The notes under the pieces: generated by a model | What the model saw: only the letters and a program-made list of their open reading frames with translations | Databases searched by the model: none | Told to the model about the DNA's origin: nothing | Position numbers and translations under genes: made by a program | NCBI GenBank assembly: GCA_002715725.1 | Contig: PAZU01000005.1 | Span: forward strand, 18,792 to 56,410 | DNA: 37,619 bases | Origin: Methanobacteriota archaeon | GTDB lineage: Archaea > Thermoplasmatota > Poseidoniia > Poseidoniales > Poseidoniaceae | Direction of reading: 5' to 3' | Shown: positions 1 through 8,599 of the stretch, one piece after another | How the letters are laid out: each line of letters starts with the position of its first letter | How positions within the stretch are numbered: position 1 is the stretch's first letter

Positions 1-266
1 GTTTCCAAATCAACTAATTCTTTACTTGCAACTGGGGAAAAGTCGGCTGGTTGATTTGTTTCTTCAGTTTGTGCAGCACCTGCTTTGAAAGCGGCAAGTT
101 GAGATTCTATTTCGGCTAACCCAACCCCGTGGGTTCTACTTACAGTATCCATCTCTAGCATTTGGTCATAGCCAGTAAGACTTGCAAGTCGAGCCAGTAC
201 TTCATGCGGAAGCGCCATGAAAGGTCTGGCACCCTCATTCCCATTGAAGGTTCGTTTTGAGTGCAT
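1..266 (-). CDS. Partial hypothetical protein (N-terminal ~88 aa; continues beyond window start)
   Basis: Minus-strand open frame starting ATG at 266: MHSKRTFNGNEGARPFMALPHEVLARLASLTGYDQMLEMDTVSRTHGVGLAEIESQLAAFKAG..., no stop before the window edge. Internal ATG at 218 is an alternative start. Confidence 0.55.
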   Translation of the reverse strand, partial: MHSKRTFNGNEGARPFMALPHEVLARLASLTGYDQMLEMDTVSRTHGVGLAEIESQLAAFKAGAAQTEETNQPADFSPVASKELVDLE

Positions 267-326
267 CCAAAAATACAGATTCATTCTGTGAGGAAATTTC
301 AACAACAACTCACCGGTAGGAGTATT

Positions 327-1121
327 ATGGCGAACTCTCCTCGTTTGTGGGCAAATCCTCCTGGAAATTCGCCGCTACCATTGCCCTCTAAGCCAATGTT
401 TTTCTCGGCATCAGAATTGAGTGAAATGTCATTTCCAATTATGCCTGAAGCTGAAAGCATAGATCTATCTGGTTTCAAAGAATATGTAGGAGAATTCATC
501 CTTGAGAATGGTAAGATGGTAAAGGATGTAATCAATTTAGATAATCGTAGACCTTTACTTATTGTCGGCGAATTGGCAAATCCATATCGATTGTGTGACC
601 TAATGGCGCCGGATATGCCAATCATTCCTGTAAGATTGGAAGGAATCTGCAGAACTTGGGCTGATAATCTAGATGCTAGAGATATTCAACCGGGGATTCA
701 TCATGTAACTCTGGCAAGATCTCCTGGCTGGTGGGAGCGTTCTTTCATCACTTTACTTGAGTTACCTGACATGAAGAAATTGGTCTCTTGGCTAGATGGT
801 CCAAACTCTATGACATGGGCTCCGAAAAGACTAGCTGAAGGAGTTATTCGACTAGAAAATGACATGGATATAATGCCCCCGAAATTTGAAGAAATTTCAT
901 GGGACGGGATAGAAGAAAGGGTTGAAGTCGATGTTCCCGCACCTAATGGCCCTACTCTTGATTTGTCGACAATAATGGTGCCAATTAATACCCGCTCTGG
1001 GTGTTACAATAGTCGTGGAAGAGTGATTCGCTGTGCACACTATCCACAGACAGAATTCCATGAAACACTGTTCAGAAGAGGTTCTTCATTCAAGTGGAAC
1101 CAGATGTTGAATTATTTGTGA
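327..1121 (+). CDS. Hypothetical protein (~264 aa)
   Basis: Long ORF; ATG at 327 (MANSPRLWANPPGN...) preferred over the 261 start, which overlaps the divergent gene. No family recognised. Confidence 0.65.
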   Translation: MANSPRLWANPPGNSPLPLPSKPMFFSASELSEMSFPIMPEAESIDLSGFKEYVGEFILENGKMVKDVINLDNRRPLLIVGELANPYRLCDLMAPDMPIIPVRLEGICRTWADNLDARDIQPGIHHVTLARSPGWWERSFITLLELPDMKKLVSWLDGPNSMTWAPKRLAEGVIRLENDMDIMPPKFEEISWDGIEERVEVDVPAPNGPTLDLSTIMVPINTRSGCYNSRGRVIRCAHYPQTEFHETLFRRGSSFKWNQMLNYL

Positions 1122-1133
1122 AATTCAACATCT
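1102..1133. terminator. Perfect inverted repeat between convergent genes
   Basis: AGATGTTGAATT (1102-1113) / AATTCAACATCT (1122-1133), 12 bp with 8-nt loop, followed by TTTAATTT; spans the TGA at 1119-1121. Confidence 0.7.
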
Positions 1134-1134
1134 T

Positions 1135-2082
1135 TTAATTTGAGAATTGGGTTAAAAACTGCCAAATAAGCTGATATGTTTCAGTTCCAGATATTTCTCC
1201 GGGCCAAGTATGGCCGCCAAATTCTAATCCATAATGCTCGATAAGGACGCCGTTAGAACAGTCACTATGTACAATGTGTTCAATGTCTAAATGATAGTGT
1301 GAATTTTCATCCTGACAGTTTGATTTATCAGCCCAATAATCGATCATGCCGGGAATATTACTCATGGTTCCAACGCCTTCATGCTCACCATCTTTCCAAT
1401 CCCAATCTTCATCATAATCGATAATTAAATCCAATTTACCATGTATGTGCATAACCGCCATACTTCCGTACAAATCACAAGTAGCAGGGCTTACTGGCAT
1501 AGTTCCAGCAAATGATGCAACCGCTGCAAATCTGCTATTCAATTGGCATGCTACTTCGTAAGTGAACATAGAACCTAATGAATATCCAATTGCATACAAT
1601 TTATCTTGGTCTACACAATACACCTTTGACAATTCATCGACAATTGTTTCTGCAAAATCATTGTCGTCCCTTGAGGTTGCAGCACTATTTAGGAACCATT
1701 CGCCCTCTGAAGCGGTTCTATCATCTTCTGCAATAACATAAGCCATTATGAATTTCTCTTGCTCAGCTAAATCATCAAATTCTTCCTGCTGTGGGAAATC
1801 CTCTTCTGCATCGCCACCACCGTGGAAGGCTAAGATTACCGGTAATTTTGTTCCGGCATCAGAACTAGGAGCTGTTAATCGGAAATATCTCTCTTCTCCA
1901 TTAACTAAAACCACAGTCATTGATTGGTTAATTGGTTCAGAAGGAGCTGAACAGGGCGTTTCCACTTGGACTAACTCTTCAGCATCTATTTTTGGCTCAT
2001 CGACTATTTCTTCTGTGCAGCCTGCAAGAGGAAATGCCAACAAGATACAAACTACCATCAACGGCATCAAAGGTTTGCCCAT
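1135..2082 (-). CDS. Secreted lipoprotein, alpha/beta-hydrolase / PHB depolymerase (LpqC)-like esterase
   Basis: Lipobox LAGC after hydrophobic N-terminus; LAFHGGG oxyanion-type motif; GYSLGSM nucleophile elbow; C-terminal GGHTWPG. Confidence 0.8.
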   Translation of the reverse strand: MGKPLMPLMVVCILLAFPLAGCTEEIVDEPKIDAEELVQVETPCSAPSEPINQSMTVVLVNGEERYFRLTAPSSDAGTKLPVILAFHGGGDAEEDFPQQEEFDDLAEQEKFIMAYVIAEDDRTASEGEWFLNSAATSRDDNDFAETIVDELSKVYCVDQDKLYAIGYSLGSMFTYEVACQLNSRFAAVASFAGTMPVSPATCDLYGSMAVMHIHGKLDLIIDYDEDWDWKDGEHEGVGTMSNIPGMIDYWADKSNCQDENSHYHLDIEHIVHSDCSNGVLIEHYGLEFGGHTWPGEISGTETYQLIWQFLTQFSN

Positions 2083-2218
2083 GTTAATACCAATTAGTAA
2101 AATGTTAATAATTTAACCCAAATGTAATTTCCTATTCTCCGCTAATTCAAACCACTGAATGCACATTGGAATAAATTACAGCACCGTCTTGGGGCCCCCG
2201 GGATTACCCGAATTACGT

Positions 2219-2226
2219 CAATATAT
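2219..2226 (+). promoter_or_regulatory. Putative archaeal TATA box of the wHTH gene
   Basis: AATATATT about 25 nt upstream of ATG 2248, consistent with a leaderless transcript. Confidence 0.4.
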
Positions 2227-2247
2227 TCTCATGTCGTATTACATTAC

Positions 2248-2496
2248 ATGAATGGAAGGGGCTCTCAGAAAACAGCAAGACTAGAACGTTTGAAGATGGA
2301 AATTACAGAGTATGTTACTAGAAACCCTGGTTGCTCGGCTGCAGATATTGTAGATCATCTCTCTAACACTCTACGTATGCGTAATCATGGACTGACATCA
2401 AGAAAGGTTGGATTCTTTATTCCGAGATACCTGAAGAATATTGTCTTGTTCAAACTTGACCGTTCTACTGGTAAGAGAATATACAGCACAGCATGA
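2248..2496 (+). CDS. Small winged-helix-like DNA-binding protein (82 aa)
   Basis: ITEYVTRNPGCSAADIVDHLSN...RKVGFFIPRYLKNI pattern typical of wHTH; upstream TATA-like element. Confidence 0.55.
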   Translation: MNGRGSQKTARLERLKMEITEYVTRNPGCSAADIVDHLSNTLRMRNHGLTSRKVGFFIPRYLKNIVLFKLDRSTGKRIYSTA

Positions 2497-2528
2497 AAAG
2501 GTCAAATCGATGTGTGTAATGGGATGCT

Positions 2529-3188
2529 ATGATGAGCGCCCCTAATGCAGAGGAACTTTGGCCTTCACTCGATGAATCGATAGGGCGTCAACCTTGCTTT
2601 CCTTCAGGCCCTGCATGGGCGATTTTGCCTACTTTGAAAGGGCAGATTGAGGACATGTTAGGAGAAATTGGTCCGAATCATCGCGAAGGCGTTAGCATTG
2701 ATTCCTCGAAAGGGATTGTTCACATCGATGATTCTGCGATTATTGAGCCGGGAATTCACATAATTGGCCCAGCATACATTGGACCAAATGCAACAATTCG
2801 ACACGGAGCATATATCAGAGAATATTCATGGATTTGTGCGAATTCGTTAGTAGGACATGCTAGTGAAACCAAACATAGTGTTCTACTTCCTGGTGCAAAG
2901 GCGCCTCATTTCAACTATGTTGGAGACTCCATACTCGGGCCAAATGTAAATCTTGGAGCGGGAGTTAAACTATCAAATCTAAGAAACGATGGTGGTGAAG
3001 TTTACACTCGATTGAATGGTGAAAGAATCGCTACTGGGTTAAGGAAATTTGGCGCAATAATTGGTGAGTCGTCACAGCTAGGGTGTAATGCTGTAACTAA
3101 TCCAGGAGTAGTATTGGGGCCAAGATGTATGATTATGCCTAATTCCACGATAACGGGAATCCATGATTCAGATTCTACAATCAGGTGA
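2529..3188 (+). CDS. Left-handed beta-helix acyltransferase similar to the GlmU C-terminal domain
   Basis: Hexapeptide-repeat pattern; HASETKHSVLLPGAKAPHFNYVGDSILGPNVNLGAGVKLSNLR; overlaps/adjoins glmM-like gene. Confidence 0.8.
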   Translation: MMSAPNAEELWPSLDESIGRQPCFPSGPAWAILPTLKGQIEDMLGEIGPNHREGVSIDSSKGIVHIDDSAIIEPGIHIIGPAYIGPNATIRHGAYIREYSWICANSLVGHASETKHSVLLPGAKAPHFNYVGDSILGPNVNLGAGVKLSNLRNDGGEVYTRLNGERIATGLRKFGAIIGESSQLGCNAVTNPGVVLGPRCMIMPNSTITGIHDSDSTIR

Positions 3189-3192
3189 TAGA

Positions 3193-4713
3193 ATGCTATT
3201 CGGCACCGATGGAATCCGTGGCGAAGTTGTGGACTCTCCAAACAACGATGAGGATGCAATTTCGTATTTAGTAGATGAACGTAAGATTTCTCCTAGACTG
3301 ATGAAGTTGGTTGGTGAAGCACTCTCTAGAAGTGTACCGGTCGGTTCTCAAGTGATTATCGGCTGGGATGACCGGCCTAAGAATGCGGAATTGGTCGCGT
3401 CGCTAACTGTAGGGTTACATTTGGGGGACTGCAAAGTAATTCACGGCGGCATATGCGCTACTCCGGGGCTACATAACGCTCTACTAGAAACCAAATCCGC
3501 ACTTGGTTGTATGATTACTGCGAGCCACAATCCAGTTTCTGATTCTGGAATCAAAGTGTTTGATTCTTCAGGATTCAAAACCAGCCCGTCTTTGGAGGGA
3601 AAAATTTCAGAATTAGTAGTGCAATTGGCCGCTGAAGACAGAGAGGTTGACGAAAGTGAAGTCGTAGGTTTAGCAAACCCTGACTCGTTTTTCGAGGCCG
3701 ACTTGGCGCACCAAAATTTGTTAATCGTTAGACTAGCCGAATTCGCAGGAATGTTTGCACCTCCTTCAATAGATCAGATTTTAATCGATTCATCCAAAGG
3801 CGCTGCAAGCGAATGGTTGTCTAAATTCCTTGGTCAAGCAGGTGTTGAGGCTGAGGAGGTTTCTGTCCATGCAAGTGCATTAAACCTAAACTGCGGTGCT
3901 GGCGAGTTTAGTCCTACAGACACTTGGACTTGGGAAGAAGCCGCAAAAGATTCGCATGTTCTCATCAATTCACTACAAAAGACAAACAAAGGCCAGATTA
4001 TTGCGGCTGCATTAGATGGAGATGGCGATAGGTGCCTACTTATCGAATCAACAGAAGATGGCTGTAGAATTGTGGATGGTGATGAAATGGCAGACCACAT
4101 TTTACGTTCTGCTAATGGTAAGTGGCATTTGGCTGCAAGTATTGAATCTGACTTGTCTCTAGCATCATCGCTCGACCGATTAAATGCGGATGTCGAATTC
4201 TCTCAAACAGCGGTTGGTGATAGATGGTTATCGCATGCGCTAAGGGCGTCTGAATCTAGAGTCTTAGGTGTTGAAGATTCGGGGCACTTAGTGATGTCTT
4301 CTCCAAACCTCCACGGAGGGAGGTGCCTCGTAGGAGATGGCGTAGCGAGTCTTTTAGCAGTACTTTGTGCTATGTCTTGTGAAGACAGGAGTCCTGCATT
4401 TACAAAAGGATTCAAACGACGAATTTCAGTTTCTCCATCTAATCGTTCTAAATGGACGGGGAATAATGATTTGGCAAATACTGTCGAACACATCGCCACC
4501 AAAAATCTAGGTGAAATGAAACGTAGCGGATTGGTTGGCGAATCTAATCTGATGTTACTAGAAAAAGATGGCATATCATTAGGGATTCGAAATTCAGGCA
4601 CTCAGGCGAAAACAAATGTTTCACTACGCGTTGCATCAGGCAAGGATTATTTGCAATCATTAGAGGCGATGGAGCAAATTCTTGCGACATTACGAGAAGA
4701 ATTATCTAACTAG
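3193..4713 (+). CDS. glmM: Phosphoglucosamine mutase / phosphomannomutase family
   Basis: MLFGTDGIRGE start, MITASHNPVSDSGIKVF phosphoserine loop, DGDGDR metal-binding loop, C-terminal RNSGTQAK. Confidence 0.85.
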   Translation: MLFGTDGIRGEVVDSPNNDEDAISYLVDERKISPRLMKLVGEALSRSVPVGSQVIIGWDDRPKNAELVASLTVGLHLGDCKVIHGGICATPGLHNALLETKSALGCMITASHNPVSDSGIKVFDSSGFKTSPSLEGKISELVVQLAAEDREVDESEVVGLANPDSFFEADLAHQNLLIVRLAEFAGMFAPPSIDQILIDSSKGAASEWLSKFLGQAGVEAEEVSVHASALNLNCGAGEFSPTDTWTWEEAAKDSHVLINSLQKTNKGQIIAAALDGDGDRCLLIESTEDGCRIVDGDEMADHILRSANGKWHLAASIESDLSLASSLDRLNADVEFSQTAVGDRWLSHALRASESRVLGVEDSGHLVMSSPNLHGGRCLVGDGVASLLAVLCAMSCEDRSPAFTKGFKRRISVSPSNRSKWTGNNDLANTVEHIATKNLGEMKRSGLVGESNLMLLEKDGISLGIRNSGTQAKTNVSLRVASGKDYLQSLEAMEQILATLREELSN

Positions 4714-4730
4714 GTGTTAGCTAATTCTTC
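4696..4730. terminator. Inverted repeat covering both stop codons of convergent genes
   Basis: GAAGAATTATCTAAC (4696-4710) / GTTAGCTAATTCTTC (4716-4730), 14 of 15 positions complementary, 5-nt loop TAGGT. Confidence 0.65.
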
Positions 4731-7700
4731 CTCAAACTTTTGACCTAACCAGGTGACTAATCCGAGTAACACAGCCGTTGCCATCAACATTATCAGAAGC
4801 ATCAATGATGTTGCTCCTGAAAGCATTAACACACCAGCAATTATCCACGCTAAAATTAGGTCAAGTGCTCCGAATACTCTCCAGCCACGGCGCAAAGTTA
4901 CAACGCCAATCAGCCAAGATGTTGTTGAAACCACTAACATCAGAGTCATCATCAAAACAGTAGTGTGCTCATAGTGTCCAAATGCTCCAGAGGGTATCAA
5001 AAGATGGCCGATCCATAGACCAGATGATATCCAAACTTGGTTGTCGCTTACGACACAATAAACCGAATATAGTAAACCGATAGATCCAGATGCAATCATG
5101 AATATTGCTGTGGTTCCATCAAGAATAGAAATCCATTCTCCCAAGGCATTCCAACTGATTGGCAAGAACAATGTGACACCGACTAATACTGCAGGTTGAA
5201 TCCATTTTATTGCATTCTTAAGAGCAAATATACTTGCTAAAATACCGGCTATTCCAAATGAGATTGCAATGGCCATAACTGCCCAAGATATCCTCCCCAC
5301 TGCCCCTCTGTGGTCACCTAACCCGCGCTTTATCCTCTCGGATTCAACCCATTCAAACAGTAATACTGCTATGACTAAGAATACCTCCAAAGAAATCACT
5401 GGAACAATCCACGATAGTTCATCGCTAAATGTTGGAACAAGTTGAATGGTATCTACTCCCATTAGCGAAGTAAGAACTCTAGAACTCAGCAATAGAAGGA
5501 CAATCCCCTCTAAAACAGAAGGAATTCTCAACCCGAGATCCTTTCTGCCTAGTAATGAGATTCCAGCTAAAAGGATTAATGCGCCAAGTAGAACAAGTAC
5601 TTCCCACTGATATTCCGCTGATACATTGGCATCTCCTAATCGGCCTGCAATTTGGATCAGTGTTAGACCGCCCATCGTTATTGCAACGGGTGACTCGATT
5701 CCCATAATGTCTGGAAGTTGTAAATTGACTTGGTCTGCCCTCCAACGAGCGATGCCGATGAACAGTACCGAAATGAAGGAGGCTATCGCGATTGCTGAAA
5801 GAGATTCGCCGCTGGTCCAAGCAAAGAATACTCCGACAAGGATAGTTACAATGATGAATGAAATTACAATAGTAGGTTTGTGGTGTATATCGCCCACAAC
5901 CAAATCATAATCTCCAGATGATGAGCGACGACGTGAACGCTTTTTCTGCATCTCAGATAACTGAAGTAATTCCGCATCGACCATTTTTATCTGTGAACCT
6001 TCGCTCTCCTCTTCAATTTGAGATTTCAATTCTTGGCGTTCGAGATATTTCTCCAATCTCTCTTCTCGCTGAGAAACTTGGCGTAATCGAGACCTGATTT
6101 CGCCTTGTGCAGCGAGCCATGCTCCGGTAATTACGAAACTAATTCCTGTAAGGTAAAGAGTCATGTCATCCTCAAAACTGAGCGCTGCTAAGCCTATAGT
6201 AACTAAAACAGCTATACTTGCTACTGCAGAAGGAAGTAATCTCTCCAAGGTAGATGCTCGCGGCAGATATAGTCCAAATACGGTACAAATTGCTGCCAAA
6301 CCAGATAGACGCAGATTGGTAATATCATTAGGTAAAATGTCGCTATGGGATAGTGTTGATGTCAATGGTTCGTTCAATCCAATAATCATCAGCATAATTG
6401 CTATGAAGCCTAAAACAATCGAAATTAAATTTCCAGGCATTAATGCCTGATGAGAGAGTTTCTCGCCTTCCATTAATCGCTTAGCATTCATTTCTGACCA
6501 GTTGATTATCAGAACCGCTGAAATTCCAAATAATGCAATCCATATCGCTCCGAAGCCATATCTCCATTGGAGCACTAAAGCTGCTATTGCCCAAGATACA
6601 AGGATTGTTCTTGGAGTGCCTTGATGTCTATCCATTCTCATAGCAATTGAGTGATAAATTAACAAGAATCCCATTACTGAAATCATTCCATATGATGGAA
6701 CAACTCCCGGATTAGTAATGAATAACATTGAACAAATGATTGTGATGAAACTAATGTTCCACAATCGCATCATTCCACTATCTCTCATTCTTGCACTTAA
6801 TTCAGACATTCCCACTAATCGACCTGCAAGATTAACTCCACTCTCTCCAAGTTTGAAGTTCAATGGCACCTGAATCAATAACAATGTGATTAAGTAAATT
6901 GAAACATCTAATTCAGAGAAATTCATTGGAAGTATATCTACTGAAATCAACCTTCCTTCCAAATTGCTTGCAAAGAGAATCAGCCAAATCCACGGAACTA
7001 AAGTCGCAGTTCCTGCTAAAGAAGGCGAGTCTCTTTGTATAGCTAAGAATGCTAGTCCTACCCAAACTATGGCTTGGCACGCCAATAGAACCCTGGCCAT
7101 ACTCGTTTCTTCTGCAGGAATCAACAGGGTCAGTAAAATTGCAATCACTATTGACCCGATCCACAATACATGGTCTGATACCGCGTGCTGATGATTCAAT
7201 ATTGCGAAAGTAGTAATTCCAGCACTGAATACAGCGTATATCGACCATGGTTCAGAAAACGGGGTATCGATTATTCCTCTTACCATCAAAATTAGGATTC
7301 CCAATAATACAGGTGCAGGCCACAAAGCATAGCGTTGCAATCTTTGCCAATCTTCCCCTCGAACTACAAGATATGATGGTGTAAATGCTGACAATAGTAG
7401 TATCAATTGAGCAAGAGCGTACCCCGTTTCAAGACGGTTTGAAGCGATTGCAAGTAGTGCTCCTATCATGCCCAATCCTACTGATACTGACCAGAGCCCT
7501 GGCTTTCCAAGTCCCATCGCTTTGAAAGCTGATGAAAACCAATTCTCTGCTTTTGCAAACCTAGTAGCTGTTACGGCATTTATTCCAGTAACAGCAAACA
7601 TCAGCAAGAATAGAAGTAACTCATCGTCGAACGGTTTTATCTCAATGCCAAAGAGTGTCCAATCATTGCTGATTGCATGCAATCCGATCCATAGATATGA

Positions 7701-8555
7701 GACCGCAATCCCCAATGAAGCAAGATTTCCTGAACTCCTAAGGTAAGCAAGGCCGTGGAAAAGTAAAGTTCCAATTCCAATCATTATTGCTACGCCCTCT
7801 TCACCATATGGTCCGCCTGCAGCGGAGCCTATTGCAAGTAAAACGAGTGTGGCTTGAGTAGCGATTGCATCTTCATTATGGTACTGTGCAACCGCAATAT
7901 TAAGCGCTACTAGACCCAGTAATGATGCACCTAATTCCGATTCTCCAATCCAATCCCATGCATACATCGAAATTGCCAAGCCATACAGAATTTTCATCGA
8001 AATGATAACCCAAGTTATTCCGAGTAGATGCATTCTTTCTCGCGGAATCCATATTTGGCCCAGCCACATTCCAAAGCCAGCCATGAGTAACAATCCAATC
8101 GCTGAAATTGTATGACTAAAGATTGGTGAAGTTCCTACAATTGTGCCTATAGCAGACCAGACTACAATCATCGAAATCATTAGACCATAATGCAATCTTT
8201 TCTCTCCTTCCATCGCATACTCGGTTACACTGTCGACTTCAGGGGCCGTTTCTACCGTTCCATCGCGTTTAATACGACTAGGTATATCGCCCCGCGAAAA
8301 TATCTCTGCAACTTCCCCGATAGCAATATCGACTTCTTTAGATTCTGTTTCTAAAGATTCTTTTTCTGGTTCTTCTTCGATTGAATCTTTAATCAAAAAT
8401 TTGTCAATATTGACCCCTGAATCTTTCTCAAAATTTCTTTTGGAGAGGATTTCATCTTCGGTTTCCTTCTCCATTGGTGGGGCACCAACTGAATTGGCTT
8501 TCAATATCTCCCTTCGAGGATTGATTATAGGAAGTATTCGCGTGTTTTTTTTCAT
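4710..8555 (-). CDS. Large polytopic membrane protein of unknown function (1281 aa)
   Basis: Many hydrophobic segments throughout, acidic N-terminal region, one long central charged/coiled segment (RLRQVSQREERLEKYLERQELKSQIEEE...). Confidence 0.8.
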   Translation of the reverse strand: MKKNTRILPIINPRREILKANSVGAPPMEKETEDEILSKRNFEKDSGVNIDKFLIKDSIEEEPEKESLETESKEVDIAIGEVAEIFSRGDIPSRIKRDGTVETAPEVDSVTEYAMEGEKRLHYGLMISMIVVWSAIGTIVGTSPIFSHTISAIGLLLMAGFGMWLGQIWIPRERMHLLGITWVIISMKILYGLAISMYAWDWIGESELGASLLGLVALNIAVAQYHNEDAIATQATLVLLAIGSAAGGPYGEEGVAIMIGIGTLLFHGLAYLRSSGNLASLGIAVSYLWIGLHAISNDWTLFGIEIKPFDDELLLFLLMFAVTGINAVTATRFAKAENWFSSAFKAMGLGKPGLWSVSVGLGMIGALLAIASNRLETGYALAQLILLLSAFTPSYLVVRGEDWQRLQRYALWPAPVLLGILILMVRGIIDTPFSEPWSIYAVFSAGITTFAILNHQHAVSDHVLWIGSIVIAILLTLLIPAEETSMARVLLACQAIVWVGLAFLAIQRDSPSLAGTATLVPWIWLILFASNLEGRLISVDILPMNFSELDVSIYLITLLLIQVPLNFKLGESGVNLAGRLVGMSELSARMRDSGMMRLWNISFITIICSMLFITNPGVVPSYGMISVMGFLLIYHSIAMRMDRHQGTPRTILVSWAIAALVLQWRYGFGAIWIALFGISAVLIINWSEMNAKRLMEGEKLSHQALMPGNLISIVLGFIAIMLMIIGLNEPLTSTLSHSDILPNDITNLRLSGLAAICTVFGLYLPRASTLERLLPSAVASIAVLVTIGLAALSFEDDMTLYLTGISFVITGAWLAAQGEIRSRLRQVSQREERLEKYLERQELKSQIEEESEGSQIKMVDAELLQLSEMQKKRSRRRSSSGDYDLVVGDIHHKPTIVISFIIVTILVGVFFAWTSGESLSAIAIASFISVLFIGIARWRADQVNLQLPDIMGIESPVAITMGGLTLIQIAGRLGDANVSAEYQWEVLVLLGALILLAGISLLGRKDLGLRIPSVLEGIVLLLLSSRVLTSLMGVDTIQLVPTFSDELSWIVPVISLEVFLVIAVLLFEWVESERIKRGLGDHRGAVGRISWAVMAIAISFGIAGILASIFALKNAIKWIQPAVLVGVTLFLPISWNALGEWISILDGTTAIFMIASGSIGLLYSVYCVVSDNQVWISSGLWIGHLLIPSGAFGHYEHTTVLMMTLMLVVSTTSWLIGVVTLRRGWRVFGALDLILAWIIAGVLMLSGATSLMLLIMLMATAVLLGLVTWLGQKFEEELANT

Positions 8556-8599
8556 CGGCGAACCGCAAGGGACAAAGAGCGAGTGCGGGTCGAGGAACT

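Noticed and set aside
4753-7746. Antisense ORFs opposite the 1281-aa membrane protein
   Set aside because: Shadow ORFs; the long minus-strand frame has coherent hydrophobic segments and the antisense products have no recognisable domains.
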